DNA of 64,000 nucleotides from Athripsodes cinereus (taxonomy: Eukaryota > Arthropoda > Insecta > Trichoptera > Leptoceridae). Numbering within the stretch: position 1 is the stretch's first letter; each line of letters begins with the position of its first letter. Of the stretch, positions 13,076 through 27,300 are shown one piece after another. The notes beneath the pieces were generated by a model. That model did no database searches. It was not told the DNA's origin and saw nothing but the letters and a program-made list of their open reading frames with translations. The stretch is from positions 9,463,237-9,527,236 of the forward strand of contig OX388307.1 of the NCBI GenBank assembly GCA_947579605.1. Reading direction: 5' to 3'. The position numbers and the translations under genes are program-made.

Positions 13076-14067
13076 TCTAAAGATTTAAGCGCTGACTAGC
13101 GTTATTAAAGTGCCATTTAAAGACACATAGGTACTTTTCATTCATCTAATAAAATAAAATTAGCTGCACTACATTATTGATTGCTAATACTAAATTATCC
13201 TACATATGCAGCAATAAAATAATGAAAGTTAAATGAATTTCTAGTACCTACTTACTTACCTATAGGTACCTGCCTCTACCTAGTCGTACAATAATTTCCT
13301 AAGAGTTACATACTTTATGTCTATCCAGCGCAAGTCACTCGGTCAATCGACAAGTCATGCCGCATTATTTTAACTTTCTTTAGCATTAAATAGGCACTCG
13401 TGTTCCATGAAAATAATCATATTTATAATCAATTTTGCGATGTAAGCAAATCTATTGGAATATAATAATAGCTGCTGTATAGTGTTTTTTACTATTCAAT
13501 AATGAATAATTATTTGAATATACGTGTACAATTTCCACCACATCACAACAGTAGTACCTACACTGATACAGCATTATGTTTAAATAGGTTTTTACTCAAT
13601 TTCTCGTGTTCCGTTTCATTCTTCAAGTGCTACATATCTAGAGCTACTGCTACAATCAAAAACAAGTGAATCATTTAATCAAATATTTTCTTTGTTTAAT
13701 TACCTACTTAATTTTGACAATATTACTGATTTTCTACAAAACGTTACATAAATACTTAGGTACTTAGATAACCGTTGTTTAAACTTTTACATCTTGCATT
13801 CCTGTGAATGTACGTAATACACATATTTATGTGTACTAAATAGCAGAAAAGTATGATGCATTTCAATTTTATTAATCATGAATGAACTGTCGTTTTTTAT
13901 ATCTGTTGATTGAATAAGTGCACCAGTCACTGTTTTAATCATTCATTCATCACGAGTCTCCAAACATCACAATAAGGTAGATGAATCGTTTTGGTACTTA
14001 AAGGATGCATCTTAAATATAAAGAAAATACAATCATATTTCATGCACTCTCATAAAAATAATATTAG
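13076..14067. other. Intergenic, no gene seen
   Basis: AT-rich, with several TACCTA motifs. No coding frame or repeat end recognised. Confidence 0.4.
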
Positions 14068-14222
14068 TTTCGAGAGATCGTTGGTAGCCTGGAGGTACAG
14101 TCTCGGCCTCGTACGCAAGAGGTGCGCGGTTCTATCTCAGGTGCCATTAACTTCCCCTTCACAGCACAAGCTTTTAGCTTACTGTGAAACATGTATGAAG
14201 TTGTATTTGAGTTTATAAAAAG
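14068..14222 (+). mobile_element. tRNA-derived SINE, family 1
   Basis: The tRNA-like head runs from GTTGGTAGCCTGGAGGT (A-box region) to a B-box-like GGTTCTATCTC. The body reads CCCCTTCACAGCACAAGCTT and TAGCTTACTGTGAAACATG, ending TTGAGTTTATAAAAA. It is clearly the same family as 37470-37640, which has a better B box (GGTTCGATACC). It is a retroposon rather than a tRNA gene because the 3' half of the tRNA fold is replaced by the unrelated body. Confidence 0.75.
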
Positions 14223-14299
14223 TAGATATATCTTTTTAAAAAAGAAAAAAAAAGATTGCGAAAATTAGTTCGCATCGATATAATTACTAATAGTTTATT

Positions 14300-14403
14300 A
14301 CTACTACTACTACTACTATACCATCACGGCATATCCCACAAGTGGGGTAGCCAGCAGATCAGCTGCATGTAAGAAACATGCAAACTGTCCTCTTCGTGCC
14401 AAT
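14300..14403 (-). mobile_element. RTE-tailed short retroposon, 3' end only
   Basis: Begins with (CTA)n at 14300, followed by ATACCATCACGGCATATCCC, AAGTGGGGTAGCCAGCAG and CTGCATGTAAGAAACATGC. It stops at 14403, whereas complete copies continue for about 160 bases more. Read on the minus strand this is the 3' third of the element with a (TAG)n tail, that is, a 5'-truncated insertion. Confidence 0.8.
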
Positions 14404-14867
14404 ATTAGTTTAATTAATAGTTTATTTCGTTTCAAAAATTCAATTAAATAAACAAATACCTGTATAAAAGTATATTAAGAACTATTTATATGCAAAACCC
14501 AACCGAAACTATTTGTAACATAACGCAACAGGAATATTATAATGGCAAACTCAACTATTAGTATTGCACCTAGAATTATTACAAATGTGATCGTGCATTT
14601 TGTCATTAGTTAAATTCCTAGTTAATTTCAGTACATACAAACATTTTTTTAATAATTAAATTGCTATTTTCTTTATAGTTTGGTAAGTGGCTTGTGAATA
14701 CGTGAAAATCCCTCACAGAAATATTTTATTAATTCAATTTATTCGTTTTTTATATTTTTATGAATCATCACAAGATATTATTATAAATTATGTTTGTAAT
14801 ATATGCGATGAAAAAAAAACTTATGTGTCGTATTATTTTTAAAAATGTACTTCTCTTTTGGTTTCAG

Positions 14868-15212
14868 ATTACTTGAGGATTCGAGTGAACCGGAAAATTG
14901 TCGAATAATGGTGACACAAAGAAATTCAGAAAACAATACGTTGCAATGTTTAAGAAACGCAAAGCGTTTTAGAATAAGTAATACAACTATAGGAACTTGT
15001 TTATATTCCATACCCAAGTCGGTTGTGAAATAAATATAAGTAGTGCACAGTAATATAATTAATTTGTTATTTTTGCAAAATAATATTTAAATTAAATTAA
15101 TAGGAAGTAAATTACGTTATAGTAATTAATGTTATTAAATTATTAGTGCCTTAATAAAATAATTGTAACTGGTGGTTGTGATCTGTGATAAAATAGTCTA
15201 ATATTGTTTACC
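14868..15212 (+). other. Possible 5' untranslated exon part of the CD36-family gene
   Basis: A good splice acceptor (CTTTTGGTTTCAG) ends at 14867, and no donor intervenes before the start codon at 15213. The segment may therefore be the 5' untranslated part of the first coding exon, with an upstream non-coding exon not identified. It contains an upstream ATG at 14908 opening a 41-codon frame that ends at 15033 in a different frame from the receptor. Transcript data would be needed to fix the true 5' end. Confidence 0.4.
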
Positions 15213-15357
15213 ATGGGTCTTCACAAGCAGTATTTGAGGGTTGGGCAAAGTGCGAGGAATAAGCTCTTTGGACTCAGTCCGGGGAATGGCTTCGGAGACG
15301 GATCTGAAGGAACCCCGCTAAATATGTTGATATCCGAGCAAGGAAAAATTAATCATG
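15213..15357 (+). CDS. CD36-family gene, coding exon 1 (N-terminal cytosolic tail)
   Basis: Encodes residues 1-48 plus one base, starting MGLHKQYLRVGQSARNKLFG and ending before donor GTAAGT. It is hydrophilic and longer than the very short N-tail of mammalian CD36. The following intron of 16 kb is the longest of the gene. Confidence 0.88.
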
Positions 15358-18300
15358 GTAAGTTTGCATATGTTTTTTTAATACATAGGGAGATATATTT
15401 TCTTTATAAATGTATATTGAAGTAATCCTATTTCTTTTATAACATAATAGAAACCTAGTCGTATCAAAGACTAGGTATATGTAGACATGTTTTCGAAAAA
15501 AAAAAATAACAGTTATTAATTTTTTTTAAATTTTAATAAAATTCTCAATATGACAGAGAATATGGACCGCCACTAGCTCTAAATCCACATAATTCTTTCG
15601 CTTCTTCTCTATTCATACAATTTATCATACACGCACGCCGATTTCTGTTACTCAACACATAGCCGTCTTAGAGAATTTGACCCACGTAATCAAATAACGT
15701 AGTTTTCAGACGTTCACACTTTCTCACATCCCCTTTTCCAATTGATTATATTATTTTTGATTTAATCTATTCTCACAAACACTTCTTGAGCCTCCTCCAC
15801 GTTCATGCGATTTCTCACAAACTCACACCGAATTCTCTTACTAAACACGCGGCCGTCCATGAAAACTAGATCACGTAGTTCTTTTCCGTTTACATCTTCT
15901 TATACTCCTTCATTCAGGTTGAGAACACCATTGTGTTATCATCAATTTGTTCAAATTGTACAAATCATTGTAACCTATGTACCTACATTTACATGTAACC
16001 ATTATACATATTTGAATTCATTAGTTCATATTATCCCGGCATTGCATACAAGCCAGTGGACTAACTGCATGTAATAAACATAAAAGTCGTTTTCTCATTG
16101 CACATATACCTAGGTACAATGTAGTCATACAATAAAAGGATGTAATATCTATGTATAATACATAAGGGACTATAATATGTGTATATAGCTATGGTTATTC
16201 GAAAAGGGATTTCAATTTTCCCATTAGAGGACCTAATTGTATCTTTACACAGCCAATTCCACATCTATGCCTAATGGCTATATAATTATAAATGTAGTTA
16301 ATATTGTCGGCCGACGGTATTTGCTGGAAGTTTATGTTAAATTAATCGAAATAAACACTTACATTGAGTGCTTCCACATTGACTGTCGAGATAAAGTCGG
16401 TGGGAATTAACAAGGGATAAAATAATATTATAGATAAAAAAGAAATATCTCCAGCATTTGCCTTTGTGCGATATCTGGAAAACCACAAATCCCCATATCA
16501 GAGATGAGCAATATTTTTTTATAGAGGTCGCCATCCTCTGTAAGCTAATTAATACATAATTATAATCGAAAAATTTAACACAGATATTTAAAAGTGATTT
16601 TATACTTAAGTAAAAATATTGGAAAAATTTTGTTTATAAAGGCCAATAATTAAAAAAGTTGAAAAATAATAATTTTTCCTAATGTAATGAGTGTTACAGG
16701 ACAATGGTTCAGCATCTCTATTGTTGGATAATAATAACTACATGTAAAGTTTTACCTAATCCCTTTGTTTATATTTTCGGCATTAACTATATAATAATTT
16801 CTAGACATATTGATATTTCTTCAGAGTACCTAACTTTGTATAAATTATTATATTATATGAGCTTTTCGCTACCGATGTTTCGAAACTGCGTATAATAATA
16901 TAATGAAATAATTTAAACATAGTTTTTCTAAAACAATATCAATAAGAAAGAATTAAGTTGGAAAAAAAATAATTACAAGAATATGGACTTCAATAATGGG
17001 GACAGACTCAAAATAGTTTGTCCATGTTTAATATCAATATTGAGAATATTTATTAATCTATTTATTTCTTAAGTTTGTGATTAACAATAGACTTTTTACC
17101 CCTCTATGGATCAATTTTATGCCAGTGTTAGAGGTCAAATGAATGGTTGTTCAACGTCAAATGATCAGCGAAATTTGACTTATCAAGGTATTTCAAGGGA
17201 CGATAAGCCCAATGTTCTTTGATTCTGGCATTAAGTAGTCTACCGATTTGTCCAATCTGAGGCAATCCATTATAGGTCAATAGATGAAGTCCACTGTTAC
17301 TAAAGGATTTATTTTGTCTTTATTGTTTACCAGAAAGACTTCTAAAGCTTTTTAAATGACAGAAAAAAACGAAGTATATTAAAGTAAAAAATCAATTGCT
17401 TTGTGATAATTTTTAACGTCTATAAAACACTCACTCGCTTTTTTATGGTTTTACAGAAATAAATTTATGCAGTCATATTGGTTTCATACAAGTATGTAAT
17501 CTTTTTTTTTTTTCGATGTTTTTGGCATTCACTATGTGATAATTACGCGACATGATTAGAAAATGAGTTTAATTCACAATGTATTTAAATTATCACTTGA
17601 TATTTATATGTAGATCTGCGACCGGTTTCGATACGCTAGTAGTTTATATTCTGCTCGTGAATGGTACTAGCGTATCGAAACCGGTCGCAGATCTACATAT
17701 AAATATCAAGTGATAATTTAAATACATTGTGAATTAAACTCATTTTCTAATCAAGTATGTAATCATCTAATTATTCAACGAAATGATTATTTACTATAAG
17801 ACATTTTCATAAAAAAGGAATTACTTTCCAAATAATCCTATAATGACAAGATCATCACTATTCATTAGCAACTTCACTTGCTTTTTTTATAAAATTACTT
17901 CCACTTCATTTTCTGTAAATTTAAAAAAACTTGTCGATCTACAGTTATATAAATACATAGGTATGTCGTGTATATATAAGTTAATAAAATTCAATGGTAC
18001 CTTGCGGTGGTTGCGGTGCTTGAGTTACACAACTCTGATTCTGTTCGTGTTATGAGGCACTTAAATTAATTATTGAATACACCTACTCAAATTAATCATA
18101 AGGTTCTTTTTATAATTAGGTATATTTATGATTGAGCGCGTATTATATCCCTTCTGCATATCACACATATATTTATGGATTAATATTTAATCAACAACAT
18201 TTATTGTAATACTTTAACCAACATTTCTTATTATTTATTCTATTCTTCTCAAGACCATCCACTCGTTTGCGAATGATTTAACTTATTATTTATAAAGATG

Positions 18301-21300
18301 TCATTTGTGGAGTTTAACTTTATGCTCTGAAGATTTGTACGCAGGTTGAATTGGTATATAACAAACAGACAGCCATCACCTTGATCATTAGCCATACAAC
18401 CTCCTGGTAAAGTAGATGCCTAACCGATGATTAGTATGGTAGGTACTGTACTGTAGGAAACATTACCTACCCGCTTATTTATTATATTGACATTAATAAT
18501 GCAAGTACATATTACAATATATTTGTACCTACTACTGTAATGATTGGTTGTTTTACTTTTTTATATATGATATTTATTTGAGGACATTAAGTTAAATGAT
18601 AATTATTATTAATAACGAATATTATACAAAGTAAATAAAAAACGCCGACCTCGAGTTATACCAAGTAAAAATAATCAAATTATTGTAGTAAATAAACCAT
18701 TTTTATACGATTACAAAATAACGATCGAAACAGCTACTGATGCGTTAAATTCCCGCAATTAAGTACAAATTAACTGTATCCATTAAGCACTTCTTATAAC
18801 ATTACAAAATATTCTTTTGTACCTTAAACAAAGTGGGGATGTGCCACTTTTTACTGTTTGCTTTACTTATATAATATGCGTTTAGCCCGATGCGTTCTCA
18901 GCCTTACTAAATGTCCAACAATAATTCCGCCCACTTGAATCAAATTGCCCAGAAAGTCATCGAACCTGGTTTATCAACTAAATCCGGTTGTAGAAAGAAC
19001 AAAGAAAAGGTTTGGTGCAATACTGAATACATTGGTTTGTACATTTGTATATTACATAGGTGTATCCAAGTACACTATTTTCTATATAATTGCATACTTT
19101 TAATGATACAACTTAAACTAGTATCTTTTAAATATGACGTAAAGAAAGTGAATCTACCGACAGCCGCAGAGTACCAGCTATAGAAGGTTACTTTTAGTTT
19201 CAATCAAACAGCATCTATGCTTACCGATACCAGTTTATCGAATACCAGAAATACCTATATTACTACGTAGATAATATTATTATTATTATAGTAGCTCTTG
19301 ACTACACACTATTTGAGAGACTCAACAAAGAAAAATAACGGGACTATAATAATATTGCATTCATTATAGTAATATAATTAAAAATTATTATGAAATCATA
19401 TCGTGATCACTTGTGAACAAAAGGAACGATATTGAAAAAAAAAATTCACAATAGATCAAAATTGATGTATTGCAATTAATGCAATGTGATTTTCATCATA
19501 TATATTCATATCATGAATTTATTTTTGACATTAAAAAATCACAGGAATACAAAAAACAAAAAAAACTAAGTAAAATTGTAAAAATTCCGAATGCATTGTA
19601 TGTGCATGCATTGCATCTATGCATTATAATTACATCAAGTACCTACTATACCATCACGATATATCCCACAAGTGGGGTAGCCAGCAGACCAGCTGCATTT
19701 AATAATCATGTAAGCTGCCCTCTCTGTGCCAACAAAAATTTAAGGCATTCAGAATGGGTGGCAAACCACATTGCTTTTAAATTTAAGATGTACAATGTTT
19801 ATCTTTCTTCGAACACCTATCTGTTACAGGACACTCGAAAACGTACAGAAAAGAGTGGGAGACCGATTCATTACCCCAGATGCTCCACGGAACGGTTAAC
19901 TTAATCACATACTGAAACTTACATGTATAGCTATAATTTATTTAGCAGCATTTTTGGCATAAAATTGTGTTAGTCTAAGTAACATTTATGAAAAAAAAAA
20001 TCCCTGGCACTGTGGAGATGACTATGGTAAATTCCAATTTTAATGTCCAAATATGTCGAAAAAAAAAACAAGACAACATATGGAAGGCAAATAAAATAAA
20101 ATGGTGATAAGTATGGCAACTCAAAACTGTGAGAAATAAATGTAAAAACTTGTACGGTCCAAAAAGGTTTATTTATTTATTTTCATTGTCCGTAGGCCCT
20201 TGCTATGTCGGCACTTGGACTCGTCATATATAATTATAATATAATTATCACATATTTCATAATATATGTATATTTAAAATAAAACAGTTTTTAAAACATA
20301 CAAACATACATCTTCTTCCCTTTGTCCTAGTTGGGTCGAGGGCCCATTGCGCCTAGGTAGTAGGTACCCCTGAGATCCCTGTCCACCGCTGCTTCCAGGA
20401 CCTTTGGCCACTCCAAACCAAGCCTTTCAACACAACACAATTGTTTTTAAAACAATTAAAGTTAGATAAAAAGTAAAATCTCTTTAAAAATCTTAAAACA
20501 ATTAAAATCGCTGGAGCAATAAAATATAATTTTCCGTATATTACAATTTTCAATCATAATATATACCTAGTATATATAATATGTTATTGAAATTATTTAT
20601 AGAAATACACAATAAGAAATAACAGACATTAATATTTAACTACAAGGCTGCATCAATGATTTTCTCTGAAGGGGGTGACAGCATGCAAAATATATTAAAT
20701 TTTTAATAGCATCCCTCCTTCCGCATCAATAAATTTTCAATTTTGTATATTAATTTAAGAAAATACCATTTTTTTCATTTTCATATTACAATCGATTTGA
20801 CTCCTTGCCATGTTTTATGTGTTGCCTTCAGTGCCCCAGTTTGTCTCCCAAGGATACGTCCATCTGTAGGTACTTACATAAATAAGGACCCTGTAAAAAC
20901 CCTATGCCGATTCGCAAGCGTTAAAACACCTAATACTCTCTTCTCTACCCTGCAAGTGATGAATAAATTGTGATTTAATCCATACCCATCGTATACTCGT
21001 AATATATCATACTAACACTTTCGTAGGTGTAAAATTCCAAGTTATATGAATAAAAAATCATTGAGCATTTCGCGTGTTATGTACCTATATAGGTACCTAT
21101 ATAAGGTATAAACCTACCTATATACCTACCTATAAACCTACATAATACGTTGGTACATATTCTCTAGCTACAGACCTTTCTGTGATAAGAAAGTAAACGC
21201 ATTGATCGAATCTATAATATATCGTACATTGATTAAGAGCAAATTTACACAAAAATACATTCAAATAAAACACATTCATACAATCAATATACAGAGGGCG

Positions 21301-24300
21301 AGTTTATCGCAGAGGCGCGATTTCTTTCAACTAACCCGAATCAATTCTACAAAGTTTTAAGATTAAGTAATACAAAAATTATAAATTTAATAGATAGAGA
21401 ATTGATGAACCATCAAAGTGTGTTAATATTATTTTATTTATAATAGGAATAGAGTATTTTTAGTATTACATAATAGGAATATCCCGAATTCAAAATACTT
21501 GAGATTAAAATAGAATAGGCTGCACCTGACTTTTATGTGGCAAGTATTATACATAGATAGATAGATATATGTAAATATAATTATGCACGTATGCGTGCAT
21601 CAGAGTGCGGCCCGGGTTGGTTAGTCTGTTGGTTTGTCGGTTGGTAGAATAGGTACTTTACGGTGCGGCTCAGCTCGGCGCATGGTGTGACCTACTTCTA
21701 AAGTCGCATGACGCTCAGCTCGCCTTGCCTTGGCACTCATATACGGGGTGATGAAATTCACTCTTTTGACAAATATTTACAGAACCTTGCGAAAAATATT
21801 CAAATAAATGACAATGACAATATTTGCAATATATATCCACTCAAACTTTTATGACACGGCCAATATGGCAACGCACTCATCAAAAACTTCAATATCACAG
21901 TTATATGCATATTACATTCATATGGAAAATTTTGTAAACTGCTTATATGAATATTACAAAATAATTTATTTGGCAATAAAACTGATTGGTTTAATACTTT
22001 GTTACAGCTTGCATTTCCTCTCACTGCTATGCATATCAATAACATAATTTTTATTTTTGTTTTTATGTTAAACAATTCACAGTTTTACATTTTTATGGAA
22101 TCTTGAATATTCACTGCCAATATTGTTTAATTTTACGAGCATGTAATATGTATATTTTAACAATGATTCAATATTGTTTTAAAATCAAATAGTTTTTTTT
22201 AAATCAATAACAACAACAAAAAAAAAGTTTCTTCTTACTGTATAATTGTCTAAAATAGATTGCATGGTGGTCTGCACTCTTGATATCTTTAGTGAAAATT
22301 GTTACAAAAGATAATTTGCATGAGCAATCACTGCCTTCTCGTGAATCAGCCCCAGGAATATACCAAATTTATAATGAATTAAAATAGCCACTCTTTATAT
22401 AAACGATTAGTTGCAGTATTACATACATACAATATCTATATACCTACATACTCTTAGGTAAGGTGCTAGGTATAGTTATGCACCTACCTAATTATTTATA
22501 AGCGTATTTACCTATATGTATATCTAATATAACGTGTATGTATGTATGTATGTATCACCGCACAGCACCGTGCAGGCGTCCTTGTGTATTGTGTGTGTAA
22601 TGTTCATTCAGTCAGTTTCAACACGTTTTCTAAATTGTTTGCTTTACACATTCCTATTGATTTTCCAAAATATTATTTTAGGCTGTATATTATACATATT
22701 ATTTGAGTAGGTAACCTTAACGACTCTACGTTATATAACTCTAATGAAATACGTTCTTTTAAAGTCAAAGTCAAAATAAAAATCGTAGAGTTTATAGTAT
22801 TTCATTCAAGTCAATCTATAGTACTCCATTTCTACTTTGTCATTATTAGCTTAATTAAATTCTTTTTGAAATGTTAGACCAGTATAATGAAAGCATTCAG
22901 ATAATATTAATAACAAATTATTTCTCTACATCTATTCAGTGCTAGGTACCAACTAGTAACTGCAGATTATTTTCCCATATGCAATACATATTATATAAAA
23001 TGACATTTCATACTAAATGAAGTTATACGATATCATTTAATATACATATTATGTACCTACCTATATATACTGCATAATTATCTATCTTTTTCACTTGTAT
23101 TATGTTACGTACTAAATAACATTTGTAGAAGTAAATAACATATTATAAGAAACTTATTACAACCACATAATATATGTTTCCTATGAAATACTTGATATTC
23201 TTAATAAACATATTTCTTCTTAATGTTTTAATAAATTCAAAAAGATGATAAGATATTATATAGAAAATAAAACAACATTTACATAGTAACATTATCTATA
23301 CAGCAAAATAACTTAAATGTATGCACTTATCGTACCTATTATTATTAAGTCCGTATGATATATTTATACGGACAATCATTTCAATATTATGTGGACTATT
23401 GCGGATATTTAGTATGAAGCGTTTATTTACCTGGCCTCTTGTGTAGTGTACGAATGCATGATAATAGATGTCATCTTTCGTTGTTGTCTTGTTTCTTTTA
23501 TACTAAGAACATTATGTTTATTGAAATTATTTTTATGAGAGACAAGAAGAAAAACCTGTGGATAGCTGGAATAACCAAAATCACTGAGATAGTCTGGAGG
23601 TCAACTACATTAATGTGAAGCTGAATTGGATACATTGGTAGCTGATTCTATCCTATCCTTGAATGGAAAATCCATAACAACTTTTATTGATATAGGTACT
23701 CAATACTTGATTGTATTTTTTTAGTATATATAAGCAACAATGAGTGACATGACAGTTGTTACCTTTGCGTCACTCAAAGTTCATGATATACCAAACGGTT
23801 TAAACAATGATACATACATGCAAACAAATATTTTTATCAGAGAAAACATTACAAAATTTAAAGCTTAAATCTATTACATAAAATTCAAAATCGATACTAC
23901 AAAATTATAAAGTTCTACCTAATATTCATCAACAGATGTAAGCTACTAAACAAAATGGTAAAATAAGTAAAAAAAAAAACATAATTTCCAAAACAATAAG
24001 CGTTATGAATATATTTTTGTTGAGATTTAATGACAAGTAGAAGAAACAAAAAATAATCATAGCTGTTTAAGAATTGGATTTGATTTTTAAAGTTCAATAA
24101 CAAATTTTGCAATCAAGTTAGATATTCTTGTCGTATTTGAATATTGTTTAAAAAAAGCAAATATGTAGACACTCACTCAACGGTGTATAAAGTCCATCTA
24201 AGATTTAATAATTACTGATAACAAAGAAAATGAAATGTACTACTTCAAATATTATATTTTTACCAAAAATTAGATAAGTTTATATTTATAGATATATGTG

Positions 24301-27300
24301 TTTTTTAATAAACATAATATATTTTTAACATATTTTATGTATTAGTACATATACATGTTGATATATTCATTTGGAGCTACGAAGACATTGCAAAAGCTTT
24401 TGAACCCTTTTAAATTCGTAAGAAAATGATTATAGATTACTTATACTAAAAAAACTTACCCATCTATTCTGAGGATACTGAAATATATACCATAATTTGT
24501 TTCAATGCTTGAATTTTCAAAAAGTTTAGTAATTTTAAGATACTTGGACTTTCACAAAGTCCAAATAATATTCTTCAACACAAAGCGTCTAGGTCAAGAT
24601 TGGCGAACCTATGGCACGCGTGCCACAGGTAGAACGCGAGACGATTTAAAATGACACGCGAATGAAGAGAAAAAATAAAAGTGATTGTACAAAAAATCAA
24701 AAAAAAATTGGAAATAGTGTGAAATAATTCAAAAAATATTTAAATAGCCATGTGTACCTATTCTATTCATACAATAGTTCATCAATAGTTTCACAACGAA
24801 GGATATGAGAACATTCATACACCAATAAATCTCATTGGTTAATAAAATAAAATAAAAATAGCAAGGGGCATTTGAACAATTTTTCGTCGCCTTATTCTTG
24901 TGAATCATTATTTTATTTAATGAACTTTTTTAAATCAGACATAAGGAGTAGACTTACGAAAGTACTATCTACTGCTTGTCTTCGTGTCTGCCAATTGGCA
25001 ACCCACCCGATTCGAGTGATTTGTGATAGGTATAAAATATATTATCTGTATATAAAATGTGGACATTCGGTAGCTTTGATTTAATGCACGATCTTCTTTT
25101 ACATTTCACTAAGAGAAAAAATATAATACAAATTACTTTCCAAATCTGAGTCGAGCTGAATCTGCTCTTAAACATCTTTAGCTACTACATTCACAATAAA
25201 ATATTCAACCCATAAAAAACACTTATTTGGTACTTACGAGTAAGTGCCTACATTGAAATCACGTGTCGACAGATAAGCAGTCACAGCGTCACAGCATTTT
25301 TTCGAGTAACCTTAACACTTTATGAAACTCTCTAACAAAAAAGGTTATATAAAAAGATTACAAATAAAGAAGAGCATTTTTATGTTTAAAATACATAATG
25401 ATCATTTTTATGATATTTGATTTAAAATAAATAAATGTATTTCACCATTTTATTGTTCCTTTCTTATGCTATTTGTATACTTAATTTTTTATTTAGAAAT
25501 TGTAATTTTTTACTCTTATCTTTTAGTTGTCGAAGTTTCTATGTAAGATGCTTAAAAACTGGAGAGTACAATATACTTGAATCATAGTTTATGACTATTG
25601 ACTAAAAGCTTTGAAATGACTGAATGAATTGTTTTTCCTTAAAAGTTAAAGCCTCAGTAATTTACAGAGTTAATGTATCATAAATTTAAAAAGTAATAAT
25701 AAAGGAAATTTTCTTCTACCTGGAATTTCATGGATGGAATTTTTCCAGTAGGTAACATCGTCATATGTGAGTAAGCAAATATAAATCAAGTACCTAGGTA
25801 TTTATTACTAAGCATGACAGTACAAGTATTTAAGACGAATATTATCAATAGTTTGAAAACAATACAGATGTTTATTGTAAGCTTATGTCGGTAAAATATA
25901 TAATTGTTATTATGTTGTAGTGACCTGGTAGTGTCAAGGCTAAACGTGTAATAATGTTGATGAAATAATATACCTAACAATGTATATGCAGCGAATTACT
26001 TGCTGCAGACACTGTGAAATGTCTATAATGTCGGATTATAAAGTGACAAGAATGTCTGTGAATGTGAAATATAAATCGTCTGAAAATGAAATTAAAACAC
26101 ATCCATTTAAGCTTTATTGCCGAGTCTTCATCGTGATGTGATGAGCCAAACATAAGATTACAATACCTATAACACATTATGTAGCATCGTAGCACCTTAA
26201 TGGTGACGGCTACTGTACAAAAAAATCCTAGAGATAATAGTAATTAATATGTCGTGCTAAGCAGTTAATATAAAATCAGGAGCCAGGGACGTAATGCATA
26301 GTATACCTACAGTGCTGGGACTATTCTTTTCATATTAAACTATAAACACTACATGGTATAAACGAATAATTTTGCATAGTCGGTCTGTGGATGGCGCTGG
26401 AAGTAGCTGCCTGAAACCTCTGACATCTCATTTTTTTTCAAAATTAAATATTATTATCTCATAATTGTTCAAATTAACAAAATTTTAAAACATTTTTTTA
26501 GTTTCAATAGTTTTATAAAATTAAATTTTTGGGTGTTATTATTTTTCAACTAGTTAAAAATTTCAAAATTAACAATGTGAATTAGTGAATAATATTTGTG
26601 ACAATTAATAATACCTTCAATTGCAACCCACATAAAATTCTCGCATTTTAGTCAAATTTAATTTGTGACAATCACAAGTGTTTTCAAAATTTTATAATAG
26701 TTAAATAAAAATAATAGGCGCCCTTGAGGTCTAGGGACTGTTAAACGGCGTCAAAATAAAATCATCAATAATCATCCAGAAATCAAAAAAGGAATATTAT
26801 AAAAAAGAAATAGATGAAAGCACAAATAAATCTAAGACTGTATGGAATATTATAAGAGAAAATGTTTTTCAAGCAATAAAAAACTACGGCCCAAAGGAAA
26901 TAAGAAATGATAATGACATAATTCAAAATCCGGGTGAAGTTTCAAACATTTTTAATGCATATTTCTCAGGGATTGGTGGTAATCTAGCCAATAATTTAAT
27001 AAATGAAATAGGAGGAATGGAAGCCGTACTAAAAAACCATAATCGAAATGATGATCAGATATCTTGTGACCTACAGTTTCAGACTGTAAACATTAATGAT
27101 ACTACAAAAATAATTAATTCACTTCGTGGTGATTGTGCTATGGGACCGGATGGTATAAGCACAAGAATATTAAAGCTAGCATGTGATCAGATAGCGTTAC
27201 CACTCAACCATACACTGAACTTGAGCATTGGAAAGGGAATATTTCCAGAACACTTGAAGCAAGCAATCATTGCCCCTATTTATAAAAACAAAGATCCACT

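Noticed and set aside
14845..15033. 62-codon frame as a gene or as an N-terminal extension of the receptor
   Set aside because: Different frame from the receptor start, begins inside the presumed intron before the acceptor, and no recognisable domain.
19470..19904. 144-codon frame as a gene
   Set aside because: Its second half is antisense sequence of the RTE-tailed retroposon and the first half is AT-rich noise.
21800..22075. Overlapping 79- and 91-codon frames on opposite strands
   Set aside because: Both are low-complexity AT-rich translations with no domain, no splice context and no codon bias.
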